Source: Arenibacter sp. P308M17 (lineage in GTDB: Bacteria > Bacteroidota > Bacteroidia > Flavobacteriales > Flavobacteriaceae). Taken from it: a DNA stretch of 64,000 nt. Positions 1-8,513 of this stretch are shown here, one piece after another; within the stretch, counting starts at the first letter, position 1, and every line of letters starts with the position of its first letter. The stretch spans positions 369,873 through 433,872 of the forward strand of contig NZ_QVON01000005.1 of assembly GCF_003426735.1 (NCBI RefSeq), written 5' to 3'. Position numbers and translations under genes: made by a program. The notes beneath the pieces were generated by a model. It worked only from the letters and a program-made list of their open reading frames with translations. It had not been told where the DNA came from and ran no database searches.

Positions 1-65
1 TTTCCGTATTTGGCAAAAAGCAAAAAGATTACACCGTTCCTGAAGAAGATCCGGCCGAAAAATAG
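1..65 (+). CDS. C-terminal end of a gene, probably MlaD/MCE-type protein (partial)
   Basis: An open frame enters from the left edge (codons begin at base 3) and stops at TAG 63-65. It encodes a short charged tail of Lys, Asp, Glu and Pro residues. Nothing in these 20 residues identifies a family. The next gene starts 11 bases downstream, so the two are probably co-transcribed. In related Flavobacteriaceae, as I recall, the gene before this Fe-S pair is usually an MlaD/MCE-domain lipid-transport protein, and the call rests only on that gene order. Confidence 0.45.
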   Translation, partial: SVFGKKQKDYTVPEEDPAEK

Positions 66-76
66 AGAATCACCAT

Positions 77-1402
77 ATGGATTATATTCCTAATATTGTT
101 TTTGCAATTATACTTATTGCCGGAATTGGTTTTTTTGTAGAAAATATTAAAAAGCTTTCCCGAAATATAAAATTGGGCAAATCGGTAGATACCAGTGACA
201 ATAAACCCCAACGGTGGAAAAATATGTCCAGGATAGCACTGGGGCAGACCAAAATGGTGGTACGCCCAATTGCGGGCATTCTTCATATTATAGTTTATCT
301 TGGTTTTATCATTATCAATATCGAAGTCCTTGAGATTATAATGGACGGACTTTTTGGTACTCATAGGATATTTGCTTTTTTGGGCGGATTTTATAGTTTC
401 CTAATCGGATCCTTTGAAATACTGGCCTTGTTGGTCATTATTGCGGTAGTTGTTTTCTGGATCCGTAGAAACCTGATCAAGTTGGGGAGATTCCTTAACC
501 CGGAGATGGACGGGTGGCCAAAAAAGGATGGAAATTTAATTCTTTATATAGAATTGGTCCTCATGGTACTTTTTCTGACCATGAATGCCGCCGATTATCA
601 ATTACAGCAAATGGACGTGGCCCATTATACCAAGGCCGGGGCCTTTCCCGTCAGTATGTTCATCGCCCCTTTATTTGAAGAAATGTCCATAGCCTCCATA
701 ATTCTATTGGAAAGATCGGCATGGTGGTTACATATTGTCGGCATTCTCATATTCTTGAATTATCTATATTATTCCAAGCATTTACATATTTTATTGGCAT
801 TTCCGAATACCTATTTTGGAAAGTTAAGGCCTAAGGGACAGTTTGATAATCTGGAGGCGGTGACCAAGGAAGTACGGTTGATGATGGACCCAAGTGCCGA
901 TCCATTTGCGGCACCCGATGGGGATGCACCCCTGCCGGAAAAATTTGGAGCTTCGGATGTTATGGACCTTAAATGGGTGCAATTATTGAACGCCTATACC
1001 TGTACGGAATGTGGGCGCTGTACCAGTGAATGTCCGGCCAACCAAACGGGCAAAAAGTTGTCCCCCCGTAAAATTATGATGGATACCAGGGATAGGTTGG
1101 AAGAAGTTGGCAAGAATATTGATACCAATAAAGGAGCCTTCGTTGATGATGGCAAACAATTGTTGGGAGACTATATAACCCATGAGGAACTTTGGGCATG
1201 TACCTCCTGTAATGCCTGTGTGGAGGCTTGCCCAGTGAGTATTGATCCCTTGTCCATTATAATGGATATGCGCCAGTATTTGGTTATGGAACAGTCTGCC
1301 GCACCATCGGACCTGAATAATATGATGGGAAATATAGAGAATAATGGTGCCCCTTGGCCTTTTAACCAAATGGATAGGCTTAACTGGTCCAAGGAATCAT
1401 AA
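77..1402 (+). CDS. Membrane-anchored (Fe-S)-binding oxidoreductase subunit, HdrC/NarI-like fusion
   Basis: The 441-residue protein has about five hydrophobic segments in residues 3-235, resembling a haem/quinone-binding membrane anchor. A soluble C-terminal half follows with two 4Fe-4S ferredoxin motifs, CTECGRCTSECP near residue 309 and CTSCNACVEACP near residue 375. This matches the heterodisulfide-reductase-related '4Fe-4S dicluster domain' proteins of Bacteroidota. The likely role is passing electrons between the membrane quinone pool and the CCG-domain partner encoded 16 bases downstream. The physiological donor and acceptor are unknown. The ATG at 77 follows the preceding stop by 11 bases, consistent with an operon. 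Confidence 0.85.
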   Translation: MDYIPNIVFAIILIAGIGFFVENIKKLSRNIKLGKSVDTSDNKPQRWKNMSRIALGQTKMVVRPIAGILHIIVYLGFIIINIEVLEIIMDGLFGTHRIFAFLGGFYSFLIGSFEILALLVIIAVVVFWIRRNLIKLGRFLNPEMDGWPKKDGNLILYIELVLMVLFLTMNAADYQLQQMDVAHYTKAGAFPVSMFIAPLFEEMSIASIILLERSAWWLHIVGILIFLNYLYYSKHLHILLAFPNTYFGKLRPKGQFDNLEAVTKEVRLMMDPSADPFAAPDGDAPLPEKFGASDVMDLKWVQLLNAYTCTECGRCTSECPANQTGKKLSPRKIMMDTRDRLEEVGKNIDTNKGAFVDDGKQLLGDYITHEELWACTSCNACVEACPVSIDPLSIIMDMRQYLVMEQSAAPSDLNNMMGNIENNGAPWPFNQMDRLNWSKES

Positions 1403-1418
1403 TGAAATTACCGCTATT

Positions 1419-2210
1419 ATGGAAAATGAATTGAAAGTACCCACAATGGCAGCACTTTTTGCCGCAGGCCAACAACCGGAAGTATTATTTTGGGTGGGCT
1501 GCGCTGGAAGTTTTGATGATCGGGCAAAAAAAATAACCAAGGCCTTTGTCAAGATCCTGAACAAGGCCAATGTTAGTTTTGCCGTGTTGGGAACCGAAGA
1601 GAGCTGTACGGGAGATCCTGCCAAGAGGGCCGGTAACGAATTTTTGTTCCAGATGCAGGCAGTGACCAATATTGAGGTACTGAACGCTTATGGGGTGAAG
1701 AAAGTGGTCACGGCCTGTCCCCATTGTTTTAATACCCTGAAAAATGAATATCCAGGCCTTGGGGGGAATTACGAGGTGGTACATCATACCCAATTCCTGA
1801 AACAGCTGTTGGAAGAAGGCCGAATCACAATGGAAGGCGGGCAGTACAAAGGCAAGAGAATTACTTTTCACGACCCCTGTTATTTGGGACGGGCCAACAA
1901 TGTCTACGAAGCCCCGCGCGATCTGATCCGCAAGTTGGATGCCGAACTGGTGGAAATGAAAAATTGTAAAAAGCGTGGACTCTGTTGCGGTGCGGGAGGG
2001 GCCCAAATGTTTAAAGAGCCTGAAAAAGGCAACAAGGATGTAAATATTGAGCGTACCGAACAGGCGCTGGATATTAAACCGGATATAATAGCAGCCGGTT
2101 GTCCATTTTGCAATACCATGCTGACCGATGGAGTAAAAAATAAGGAAAAAGAGTCCTCCGTAGTGGTAATGGACATTGCAGAGCTGATAGCCAGAGCGGA
2201 AGATTTGTAA
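1419..2210 (+). CDS. (Fe-S)-binding protein with two CCG cysteine-rich domains, HdrB/GlpC-like
   Basis: The 263-residue soluble protein has two cysteine-rich CCG-type halves. The first has a VGCAG motif near residue 28, an ESCTGDP motif and CPHCFNTL; the second has HDPCYLGR, then CCGAGGAQMF near residue 189 and CPFCNTML. Such domains bind an Fe-S cluster in heterodisulfide reductase B, glycolate oxidase and GlpC subunits. I chose the ATG at 1419 because family members begin close to the 'LKVPTM' segment; an in-frame start at 1344 would overlap the upstream gene by 59 bases. It probably forms a complex with the membrane Fe-S protein just upstream. The substrate is unknown. Confidence 0.85.
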   Translation: MENELKVPTMAALFAAGQQPEVLFWVGCAGSFDDRAKKITKAFVKILNKANVSFAVLGTEESCTGDPAKRAGNEFLFQMQAVTNIEVLNAYGVKKVVTACPHCFNTLKNEYPGLGGNYEVVHHTQFLKQLLEEGRITMEGGQYKGKRITFHDPCYLGRANNVYEAPRDLIRKLDAELVEMKNCKKRGLCCGAGGAQMFKEPEKGNKDVNIERTEQALDIKPDIIAAGCPFCNTMLTDGVKNKEKESSVVVMDIAELIARAEDL

Positions 2211-2248
2211 ATTTGCAGTAATAATGACCATGATACTCACTTCGAGCG

Positions 2249-2281
2249 CCCGCCCTTACCGAACGGTCCGTTCGGGCGGGG
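2249..2281. repeat. GC-rich hairpin (REP-like) between genes
   Basis: A palindrome (ccgaacgg, one base, ccgttcgg) is flanked by cccgccc and gggcggg, giving a strong stem in an otherwise AT-rich spacer. There is no T-run after it, so it is not a classic intrinsic terminator. It resembles the GC-rich palindromic inserts seen at 28060, 45101 and 46764 and may be a related REP-type sequence. Confidence 0.6.
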
Positions 2282-2383
2282 AGTCTAGAAGTCGTCTTAC
2301 GTTCAGCTTAACATTAGGTAAAAATGAATTGAACGATATACCATAGGGGGAATCGTTTGGATGAACATTAAAAAATTTAATAA

Positions 2384-2866
2384 ATGCGCGTAGAATTTAA
2401 CACATTGCCGGATGAATCCAGAGTTTGGGTCTTTCAAGCCAGTAGAAGTTTTTCCGAAGAAGAATTGCAGCAACTAAGACAGGATATGGATGCCTTTGTA
2501 GCCGATTGGACCGCCCACGGAAGCGATTTAAGGGCAGGCTATGAAATTAGGTATAACAGATTTATTATCCTTGCCCTGGATCAAACCCTCAACGCCGCTT
2601 CCGGATGTTCCATAGATGCCTCGGTTCGCTTTATTCAGCAACTGGAGCAGCAGTACAAGGTGGAGCTTTTGGACAAAATGAATGTTTCCTATAAACAGGG
2701 CGATTTTGTGGCATACAAATCCTTGGTCGACTTCAAAAAAATGGCCAAGCAAAAAGCGGTTTCCAAAAATACCATCGTCTTCAATAATCTGGTAACCAAT
2801 AAGTACGAATACCAGAATCATTGGGAGGTGCCCGCAGAAGAAAGCTGGCACGGCCGTTTTATGTAA
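2384..2866 (+). CDS. Conserved Bacteroidota protein of unknown function (often mislabelled 'ABC transporter ATPase')
   Basis: The 160-residue acidic protein has no signal peptide, membrane segment or metal-site motif. It contains no Walker A, Walker B or ABC signature, so the database name 'ABC transporter ATPase' that I recall for this family is not supported by the sequence. The protein is complete, with an ATG start and TAA stop. It follows the Fe-S pair and precedes the GH3 fusion, a gene order I recognise from other Flavobacteriaceae. That suggests a conserved neighbourhood but not a function. Confidence 0.75.
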   Translation: MRVEFNTLPDESRVWVFQASRSFSEEELQQLRQDMDAFVADWTAHGSDLRAGYEIRYNRFIILALDQTLNAASGCSIDASVRFIQQLEQQYKVELLDKMNVSYKQGDFVAYKSLVDFKKMAKQKAVSKNTIVFNNLVTNKYEYQNHWEVPAEESWHGRFM

Positions 2867-2959
2867 GCCCCGCCGATCCGATAATACTGCTCCGCCCTTG
2901 GTTGGGGCTGTATTTCGGATAAGTATAATATTTCAAATAATTCTTAGTTACCATCAAAG

Positions 2960-5884
2960 ATGGATTTTTTTATGCGTATAAATTCCATAGCATTATTACT
3001 TTTCATAACAATTAACGCTGTCCAAGGTCAGGTAGACCCTTTGGTCACCAAGGATACTTTGGCGCAGCGGAACTGGGTAGAGGCCACTTACAATGGGATG
3101 TCCCTGGACGAAAGATTGGGACAGTTGTTTATGGTCATGGTTACTTCGGATCAGGATAGGGCCGGTACCGAAAAAACAAAAAAATTGATCAGGGAACATC
3201 ATATTGGTGGGCTCATTTTTTCTACTGGCGGTCCTGTCCGTCAGGCCAAACTGACCAACGATTATCAAAAGAGTTCTAAAGTGCCGCTGATGATAGGTAT
3301 GGATGCCGAATGGGGTCTGGCCATGAGATTGGATTCTACCTATGCCTTTCCCTGGAATATGACCCTAGGGGCCATTAAGGATAATGCTATAGTGGAGGAA
3401 GTAGGAAACCGTATAGGCAGGCACGCAAAAAGATTGGGGGTCCACATTAATTTTGCCCCCGATATCGATATCAATATCAATCCCCTAAATCCAATAATTG
3501 GGAATCGTTCATTTGGGGAGGATCGCGAAAATGTGGCCGAAAAGGGAATTGCCTATATGAAGGGTATGGAAAGCGCAGGTGTCCTTTCCAGTGGAAAGCA
3601 CTTTCCGGGACATGGTGATACCGCTGTGGATTCCCATAAAGCTTTGCCCGTAATCGATTTTACCAAGGAGCGATTGGACAGTATAGAGCTGTACCCTTAT
3701 AAAAAGTTGATCAAGGAAGGCCTAAGCAGTGTTATGGTGGCCCATTTAAGTGTGCCAAGTTTGGAGATCAAGGAGGGGTATCCCTCTTCCTTATCCGAAC
3801 AGATCATTGGGGAGGTGTTGCAGGAACAGCTTAATTTTAAGGGATTGGTGTTCACCGATGCGTTGAATATGAAAGGAGTATCCAATTTTGCCAAGGAAGG
3901 GGAAGTGGAACTTTCCGCCTTTTTGGCGGGCAACGATATTCTTTTAATGCCTTTGGACGTAGCCAAGGCCAAGGCCAAACTTTTGGAAGCCTATAACAAA
4001 GGTAGGATTACGGAAAACAGACTGGCTACCTCCGTGAAGAAGATATTGATGGCAAAGTATAAGGTGGGACTTAATAACTATACGCCTATAGAAACCAAAA
4101 ATCTTTATGAAGACCTCAACTCCCTGGAGGATGATCTGCTGTACGAGGAGGCCATTGAAAATGCCATTACCGTGATTAAAAATGATTTTTCGTTGTTGGC
4201 TATCAAAAAGTTGGAAAACAAGAAAATTGCTTATGTAAAGTTCGGGGATGCCGAAAGCGATCCCTTTCTAAAGGAATTGAACAAATACGCCAATGTAACG
4301 CAGGTCAACGGTAAGGACATAGCTACCCTTAAGCAGAAATTAAGCGAGTATAATTTGGTGATCATCGGCCTGCACAAGAGCAATGAAAGCCCATGGAAGG
4401 CCTATAAGTTTACCAAAAATGAACTTGTTTGGTTAGAGGAAATAGCGAGGGCACGTACCTCCAATCTTATACTGGCCGTATTTGCAAAACCCTATGCCCT
4501 CTTGGATGTGCTGTCTTTTGATAGTGTGGACGCGGTAATAGTGGGTTACCAAAATAGTGAATTGGCCCAGGAGAAAACGGCTCAGGTAATTTTTGGGGCA
4601 CTTCCGGCAAAAGGGGTTTTGCCCGTTACCTCCCATGCCGACTTCCCCGTTAATACAACTATTCCTTTGGAGTCCTTGATGCGTTTGGGATATAGTTTTC
4701 CCGAACGGGTAGGAATAAGTTCCGATAAATTGGCAAGAGTGGATGAAATGGTCAAGAACGGCATTGATTCCTTGATGTTTCCGGGGGCACAAATAGTGGT
4801 AGCAAGGAAGGGAAAAATAATTTACAACAAAGGATTTGGAAAACCAACCTATGATTCGGACCAAAAAATAACCCCGGACCATATTTATGATCTGGCATCC
4901 ATAACCAAGATTTTGGCCACCTTGCCCATGGTAATGAAGATGGAGGAGGAGGGAAAAATTGCTTTGAACAATACCTTTGAGGAACTTATCCCGGCCTATT
5001 CCGATTCCGATCTAAAAAATGTTACCGTCCTAAAGGCGCTATCGCACTATGGTAGGTTGCCCGCTTGGATAGCCTTTTATATAGATACTTTGGACGATAA
5101 AAGAAAACCGTCTACAGAATTTTACAGACATCATTCAACCAGTGGTTATTCCGTTAAGGTAGCGGATCAATTGTTCATAAAGGATGTCTACACGGATTCT
5201 ATCTACAACCGGATTGGGAGACAGCAGCTTAAATCCAACAGGTACCGCTACAGTGATGTGGCCTATTATGTTATGAAAAAGTATATTGAGGATACTTATA
5301 AAATGCGATTGGACAGTTTGGCCGAGGCGTTTTTGTACAGGCCTATAGGTGCCACACATACCGGGTTTAATCCACTTAACAGCTTCTTAAAAGAGAATAT
5401 TGTTCCTTCGGAGGAAGATAATTATTATAGGTACCAGACGGTGCAGGGTTATGTGCACGATATGGGAGCTGCTATGCAGGGCGGAGTAGGAGGGCATGCC
5501 GGCCTCTTTAGCAATGCCAATGATGTTGCCAAGATGATGCAAATGTACCTTCAAAATGGGTATTATGGGGGACAACAATTTTTGGAGTCCAGAACGGTAA
5601 AGAAGTTCAATACCTGCTATTTCTGTGATCAAAACGTAAGACGGGGGATTGGTTTTGATAAACCGGAACCCAATGGTGGGGGACCGGCCTGTAGTTTGGT
5701 TTCCAGGAAAAGTTTTGGACATAGTGGTTTTACAGGGACCTATACCTGGGCCGATCCGGAAAAGGATTTGGTATACGTTTTTTTGTCCAACCGGACCTAC
5801 CCCACGGCTTCCAATACACTATTGGTTAAATCTGGGTTAAGAACACGGATTCAGAAGGTCATTTATGAGGCGATTATTAATTAA
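2960..5884 (+). CDS. Secreted GH3 beta-N-acetylglucosaminidase-like / beta-lactamase-family serine hydrolase fusion
   Basis: The 974-residue protein starts with a signal peptide (cleavage likely after 'VQGQ', near residue 24). Residues 40-370 form a GH3 N-terminal domain with the NagZ-type loop KHFPGHGDT...DSH (near 213) and the nucleophile region FTDALN (near 300). A GH3 C-terminal-like segment follows to about 580. Residues 590-974 are a class C beta-lactamase/esterase-like serine hydrolase with SITK (SxxK, near 647), a YSD motif and HSG near 920. It probably acts in the periplasm on peptidoglycan or amino-sugar glycans. The start could be 2960 or the ATG at 2972; the latter gives a more standard signal peptide. 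Confidence 0.88.
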   Translation: MDFFMRINSIALLLFITINAVQGQVDPLVTKDTLAQRNWVEATYNGMSLDERLGQLFMVMVTSDQDRAGTEKTKKLIREHHIGGLIFSTGGPVRQAKLTNDYQKSSKVPLMIGMDAEWGLAMRLDSTYAFPWNMTLGAIKDNAIVEEVGNRIGRHAKRLGVHINFAPDIDININPLNPIIGNRSFGEDRENVAEKGIAYMKGMESAGVLSSGKHFPGHGDTAVDSHKALPVIDFTKERLDSIELYPYKKLIKEGLSSVMVAHLSVPSLEIKEGYPSSLSEQIIGEVLQEQLNFKGLVFTDALNMKGVSNFAKEGEVELSAFLAGNDILLMPLDVAKAKAKLLEAYNKGRITENRLATSVKKILMAKYKVGLNNYTPIETKNLYEDLNSLEDDLLYEEAIENAITVIKNDFSLLAIKKLENKKIAYVKFGDAESDPFLKELNKYANVTQVNGKDIATLKQKLSEYNLVIIGLHKSNESPWKAYKFTKNELVWLEEIARARTSNLILAVFAKPYALLDVLSFDSVDAVIVGYQNSELAQEKTAQVIFGALPAKGVLPVTSHADFPVNTTIPLESLMRLGYSFPERVGISSDKLARVDEMVKNGIDSLMFPGAQIVVARKGKIIYNKGFGKPTYDSDQKITPDHIYDLASITKILATLPMVMKMEEEGKIALNNTFEELIPAYSDSDLKNVTVLKALSHYGRLPAWIAFYIDTLDDKRKPSTEFYRHHSTSGYSVKVADQLFIKDVYTDSIYNRIGRQQLKSNRYRYSDVAYYVMKKYIEDTYKMRLDSLAEAFLYRPIGATHTGFNPLNSFLKENIVPSEEDNYYRYQTVQGYVHDMGAAMQGGVGGHAGLFSNANDVAKMMQMYLQNGYYGGQQFLESRTVKKFNTCYFCDQNVRRGIGFDKPEPNGGGPACSLVSRKSFGHSGFTGTYTWADPEKDLVYVFLSNRTYPTASNTLLVKSGLRTRIQKVIYEAIIN

Positions 5885-5890
5885 ACCTTT

Positions 5891-6052
5891 AGAAATTGTT
5901 TAAGTTTTGTTTTTGGAATATTTTAGAGTATATTTTTTCGTCAGGCGAAGGTATTTTAAGAGGCATAGCCATAGCTGCGGATCGAAAAATAGCAGAAGCA
6001 TGGCGGAAAAAGATGCATAAAAGAACCAAAGGATAAAATTTAAACAGTTTCT
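5891..6052. repeat. MITE-like element with 18-bp imperfect terminal inverted repeats
   Basis: Bases 5891-5908 (agaaattgtttaagtttt) are the reverse complement of 6035-6052 with two mismatches, enclosing about 162 bp with no convincing gene. It fills most of the 374-base gap between the GH3 gene and bshA. The size and inverted ends suggest a non-autonomous mobile element or a structured RNA. No target-site duplication is obvious. Confidence 0.6.
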
Positions 6053-6258
6053 TACTTTGTAAAAATATAGACCAGGGTTTTAGCTGGAAATTGTCGTTTT
6101 ATTTTAAGTATCCTGAAATTTTATCCCTTTAGGCCCGACCAAGCTTCTTTTTGGACATGAGTTGTGGGATCTGTTCGGCATGCTAGGGTTGACAGGACAC
6201 TAAGTCGTACATCCCCTAAATTGGATTTATAATCAAATAATTACTAAAATTTAAGCGT

Positions 6259-7407
6259 GTGAAAATAGCAATAGTATGTTATCCCACTTTTGGAGGTAGC
6301 GGGGTGGTGGCAACAGAATTGGGAATAGCCTTGGCAAATAGAGGCCACGAAGTCCATTTTATAACTTATCGCCAACCGGTGCGCTTGGAGTTGCTGAGCA
6401 ACAAGATATACTTTCATGAAGTGCACGTACCGGAGTATCCCTTGTTCCATTACCAACCGTATGAATTGGCCCTTTCTAGTAAATTGGTAGATACCATCAA
6501 ATTGTTCGGTATAGAGTTGTTGCACGTGCATTACGCCATTCCCCATGCCTATGCCGGGTATATGGCCAAGAAGATGTTGGAGGAAGAAGGGATTTATATC
6601 CCAATGGTCACTACTTTACACGGTACGGATATTACTTTGGTGGGCAAGCACCCTTTTTATAGACCGGCAGTCAACTTTAGTATCAACCAGTCCGATGTGG
6701 TTACCTCGGTATCCCATAACCTCAAAGCGAGTACCTTGGAGCTGTTCGATATTAAAAATGAAATAGAGGTGGTTCCCAATTTTATAGATAAAAGAAAATA
6801 CAGTGTGAACTTCACGGATTGCCAGCGTTCCTTAATGGCCTCTGAAAATGAAAAAATTATAACCCACATCAGTAATTTTAGGAAGGTAAAGCGTATCCCC
6901 GATGTAATACAGATTTTTAATAGAATCCAGGCACAAATACCGGCCAAGCTGATCATGGTAGGGGAGGGACCTGAAAAAGAAGGTGCGGAACGTTTGTGCG
7001 AGGAGCTTGGCATTGCCCATAAGGTTATCTTTTTGGGCAATAGCAACGAAATTGATAGGATATTATGTTTTTCGGACCTTTTTCTTTTGCCCTCACAAAC
7101 AGAAAGTTTTGGCTTGGCCGCATTGGAGGCAATGATCAATAGGGTAGCCATTATTTCCAGCAATACGGGAGGAATACCGGAAGTTAACCGCCAGGGGGTT
7201 ACCGGTTATTTAAGCGATGTGGGCAATGTAGAGGAGATGGCCGAAAATGCGCTCAGGATATTGGGCAACGAACAAACTTTGGAAAGGTTTAAAAACAATG
7301 CGGCAAAAGCGGCAATGGATTTTGATATCATGAAGGTGTTGCCCCTATATGAGGCCATCTATGAAAAGGCCCTTTTGGCGAAAACTAAAAGTTTACAGCG
7401 GAATTGA
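6259..7407 (+). CDS. bshA: N-acetyl-alpha-D-glucosaminyl L-malate synthase BshA (bacillithiol pathway)
   Basis: The 382-residue GT4 (GT-B fold) enzyme transfers GlcNAc from UDP-GlcNAc to L-malate, the first step of bacillithiol synthesis in the cytoplasm. The start KIAIVCYPTFGGSGVVATEL is the characteristic BshA N-terminus, with the glycine-rich UDP-sugar loop. Other family features are a GTDITLVGKHP segment, the VGEGPE strand and ESFGLAALEAM (E-x7-E, near residue 284). The start is GTG at 6259; no in-frame ATG gives the conserved N-terminus. The next gene starts on the last base of the stop codon, so they are co-transcribed. Confidence 0.93.
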   Translation: MKIAIVCYPTFGGSGVVATELGIALANRGHEVHFITYRQPVRLELLSNKIYFHEVHVPEYPLFHYQPYELALSSKLVDTIKLFGIELLHVHYAIPHAYAGYMAKKMLEEEGIYIPMVTTLHGTDITLVGKHPFYRPAVNFSINQSDVVTSVSHNLKASTLELFDIKNEIEVVPNFIDKRKYSVNFTDCQRSLMASENEKIITHISNFRKVKRIPDVIQIFNRIQAQIPAKLIMVGEGPEKEGAERLCEELGIAHKVIFLGNSNEIDRILCFSDLFLLPSQTESFGLAALEAMINRVAIISSNTGGIPEVNRQGVTGYLSDVGNVEEMAENALRILGNEQTLERFKNNAAKAAMDFDIMKVLPLYEAIYEKALLAKTKSLQRN

Positions 7408-7871
7408 TGCGATCATTGTTACTATTCCTATGCCTTTTGGGGATTTCCTGTTCCGGGCAGAAAAGCGTGCACAAGGATATAACGGGCAGTTCCCCGCAAA
7501 ATTCAAAGGAACTTCAACTGGTATTGGCGGATAGCTATAGCGGGGTGGAGCATTCGGAATTTCGGGTCATAAGGGATTCCAAGACGTTAAAGCACTTTTT
7601 TTTGCAAATAAACAGGACCAGAAAGCCGGGTCTCCCCATTCCGGAAGTGGATTTTGGCAAGGAGTTGCTCCTGATATATTGTTCGGGAATTACCCTGGGC
7701 GTCGGAGAAGTGGGGTTGTGCATTATTGAAGATTCCCGGGATGATATTGTGGTAGGATTAAAGGAGGGGCCACTTTCCGAACAGCAGGACCAAAATGTAA
7801 CTACCACGCCCTTTTGTATTTATAGGATGCCCCTAACCCCTAAAAAAATTAGTTTCCAAAAAAAGAAATAG
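7407..7871 (+). CDS. Small lipoprotein, possibly PrcB-C-like domain
   Basis: The 154-residue protein has a lipoprotein signal (MRSLLLFLCLLGISC, lipid cysteine at residue 15). The mature part contains a stretch running 'EFRVIRDSKTLKHFF' then 'PEVDFGKELLLIYCSG' that resembles the PrcB_C/protease-complex-subunit fold; this resemblance is weak. The ATG at 7407 overlaps the bshA stop by one base, better than the TTG three bases earlier. It is probably translated with bshA, but nothing ties it to bacillithiol. It most likely sits on the periplasmic side of a membrane. Confidence 0.65.
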   Translation: MRSLLLFLCLLGISCSGQKSVHKDITGSSPQNSKELQLVLADSYSGVEHSEFRVIRDSKTLKHFFLQINRTRKPGLPIPEVDFGKELLLIYCSGITLGVGEVGLCIIEDSRDDIVVGLKEGPLSEQQDQNVTTTPFCIYRMPLTPKKISFQKKK

Positions 7872-8088
7872 CATCCGTTGATCTTTACGTACCATTAAGG
7901 TTGTAATCCAGTATATTATTTGGCCCAGGCACATAGATCTTCTATTTATGTCCTAAAAGGTCGATTAAGTATTGTGTTTCTAAAAATATTATGCTATGGG
8001 CTATAAGCAATGAACAATGGGCAAGAGGTATTGAAATAAGAAGTTTGATTGCGGCCCATTGCATAGTTCAAATTCCAATCCGTGCTTC

Positions 8089-8290
8089 CGTCATTGCGAA
8101 CGGGACTGTCACGGACAGGCCAAGTGAAGCAATCCCATTCTTGTAGGCCCGGAACAAACAGATTGCCACGTCGCCAACGCTCCTCGCAATGACGTTATCA
8201 TTATTCGTTCCGTTACGTCATTGCGAACGGGACTGTCGCGGACAGGCCAAGTGAAGCAATCCCATTCTTGTAGGCCCATAACAAACAGAT
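8089..8290. repeat. Two copies of a dispersed Bacteroidota 'cgtcattgcga' inverted-repeat element
   Basis: The first copy (8089-8194) is bounded by a perfect 11-bp inverted repeat, cgtcattgcga and tcgcaatgacg. The second (8216-about 8290) repeats the left 65 bases almost exactly, including 'ggacaggccaagtgaagc', but its right end is missing or changed. Similar short repeats are, to my knowledge, widespread between Bacteroidota genes. They lie in the 642-base gap between the small lipoprotein and ompA; the rest of that gap shows no gene. Confidence 0.75.
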
Positions 8291-8470
8291 GGGCCGTCGC
8301 TATCGTTCCCTGTCTTGTTATGCCAGGTCCTTTATCTCGGTTAAAATACCGTTTTCTTGGGTGAAAAATTATTGGGATTTAAAAAATCCAAAAACCTGTT
8401 TTGTAGGAAACCGCTTAACGATTTTTAAGGCCTTTTGTAGAATTTAAATGGTGTCCGTTTAACATTGCCA

Positions 8471-8478
8471 TAGCTTTG
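8471..8478 (+). promoter_or_regulatory. Possible Bacteroidota -7 promoter element
   Basis: TAGCTTTG matches the TAnnTTTG consensus and lies 36 bases before the OmpA-family start. A matching -33 TTG at the usual spacing is not clear, so support is modest. Confidence 0.35.
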
Positions 8479-8513
8479 GACAAAGATTTTAATAATCCCA
8501 AAATTTTATAAAG

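Noticed and set aside
983..2240. Long antisense frames opposite the Fe-S genes
   Set aside because: The plus-strand frames carry conserved cluster motifs; the antisense frames are shadows.
2384..2866. 'ABC transporter ATPase' label
   Set aside because: No Walker A, Walker B or signature motif is present; the name appears to be an annotation carry-over.
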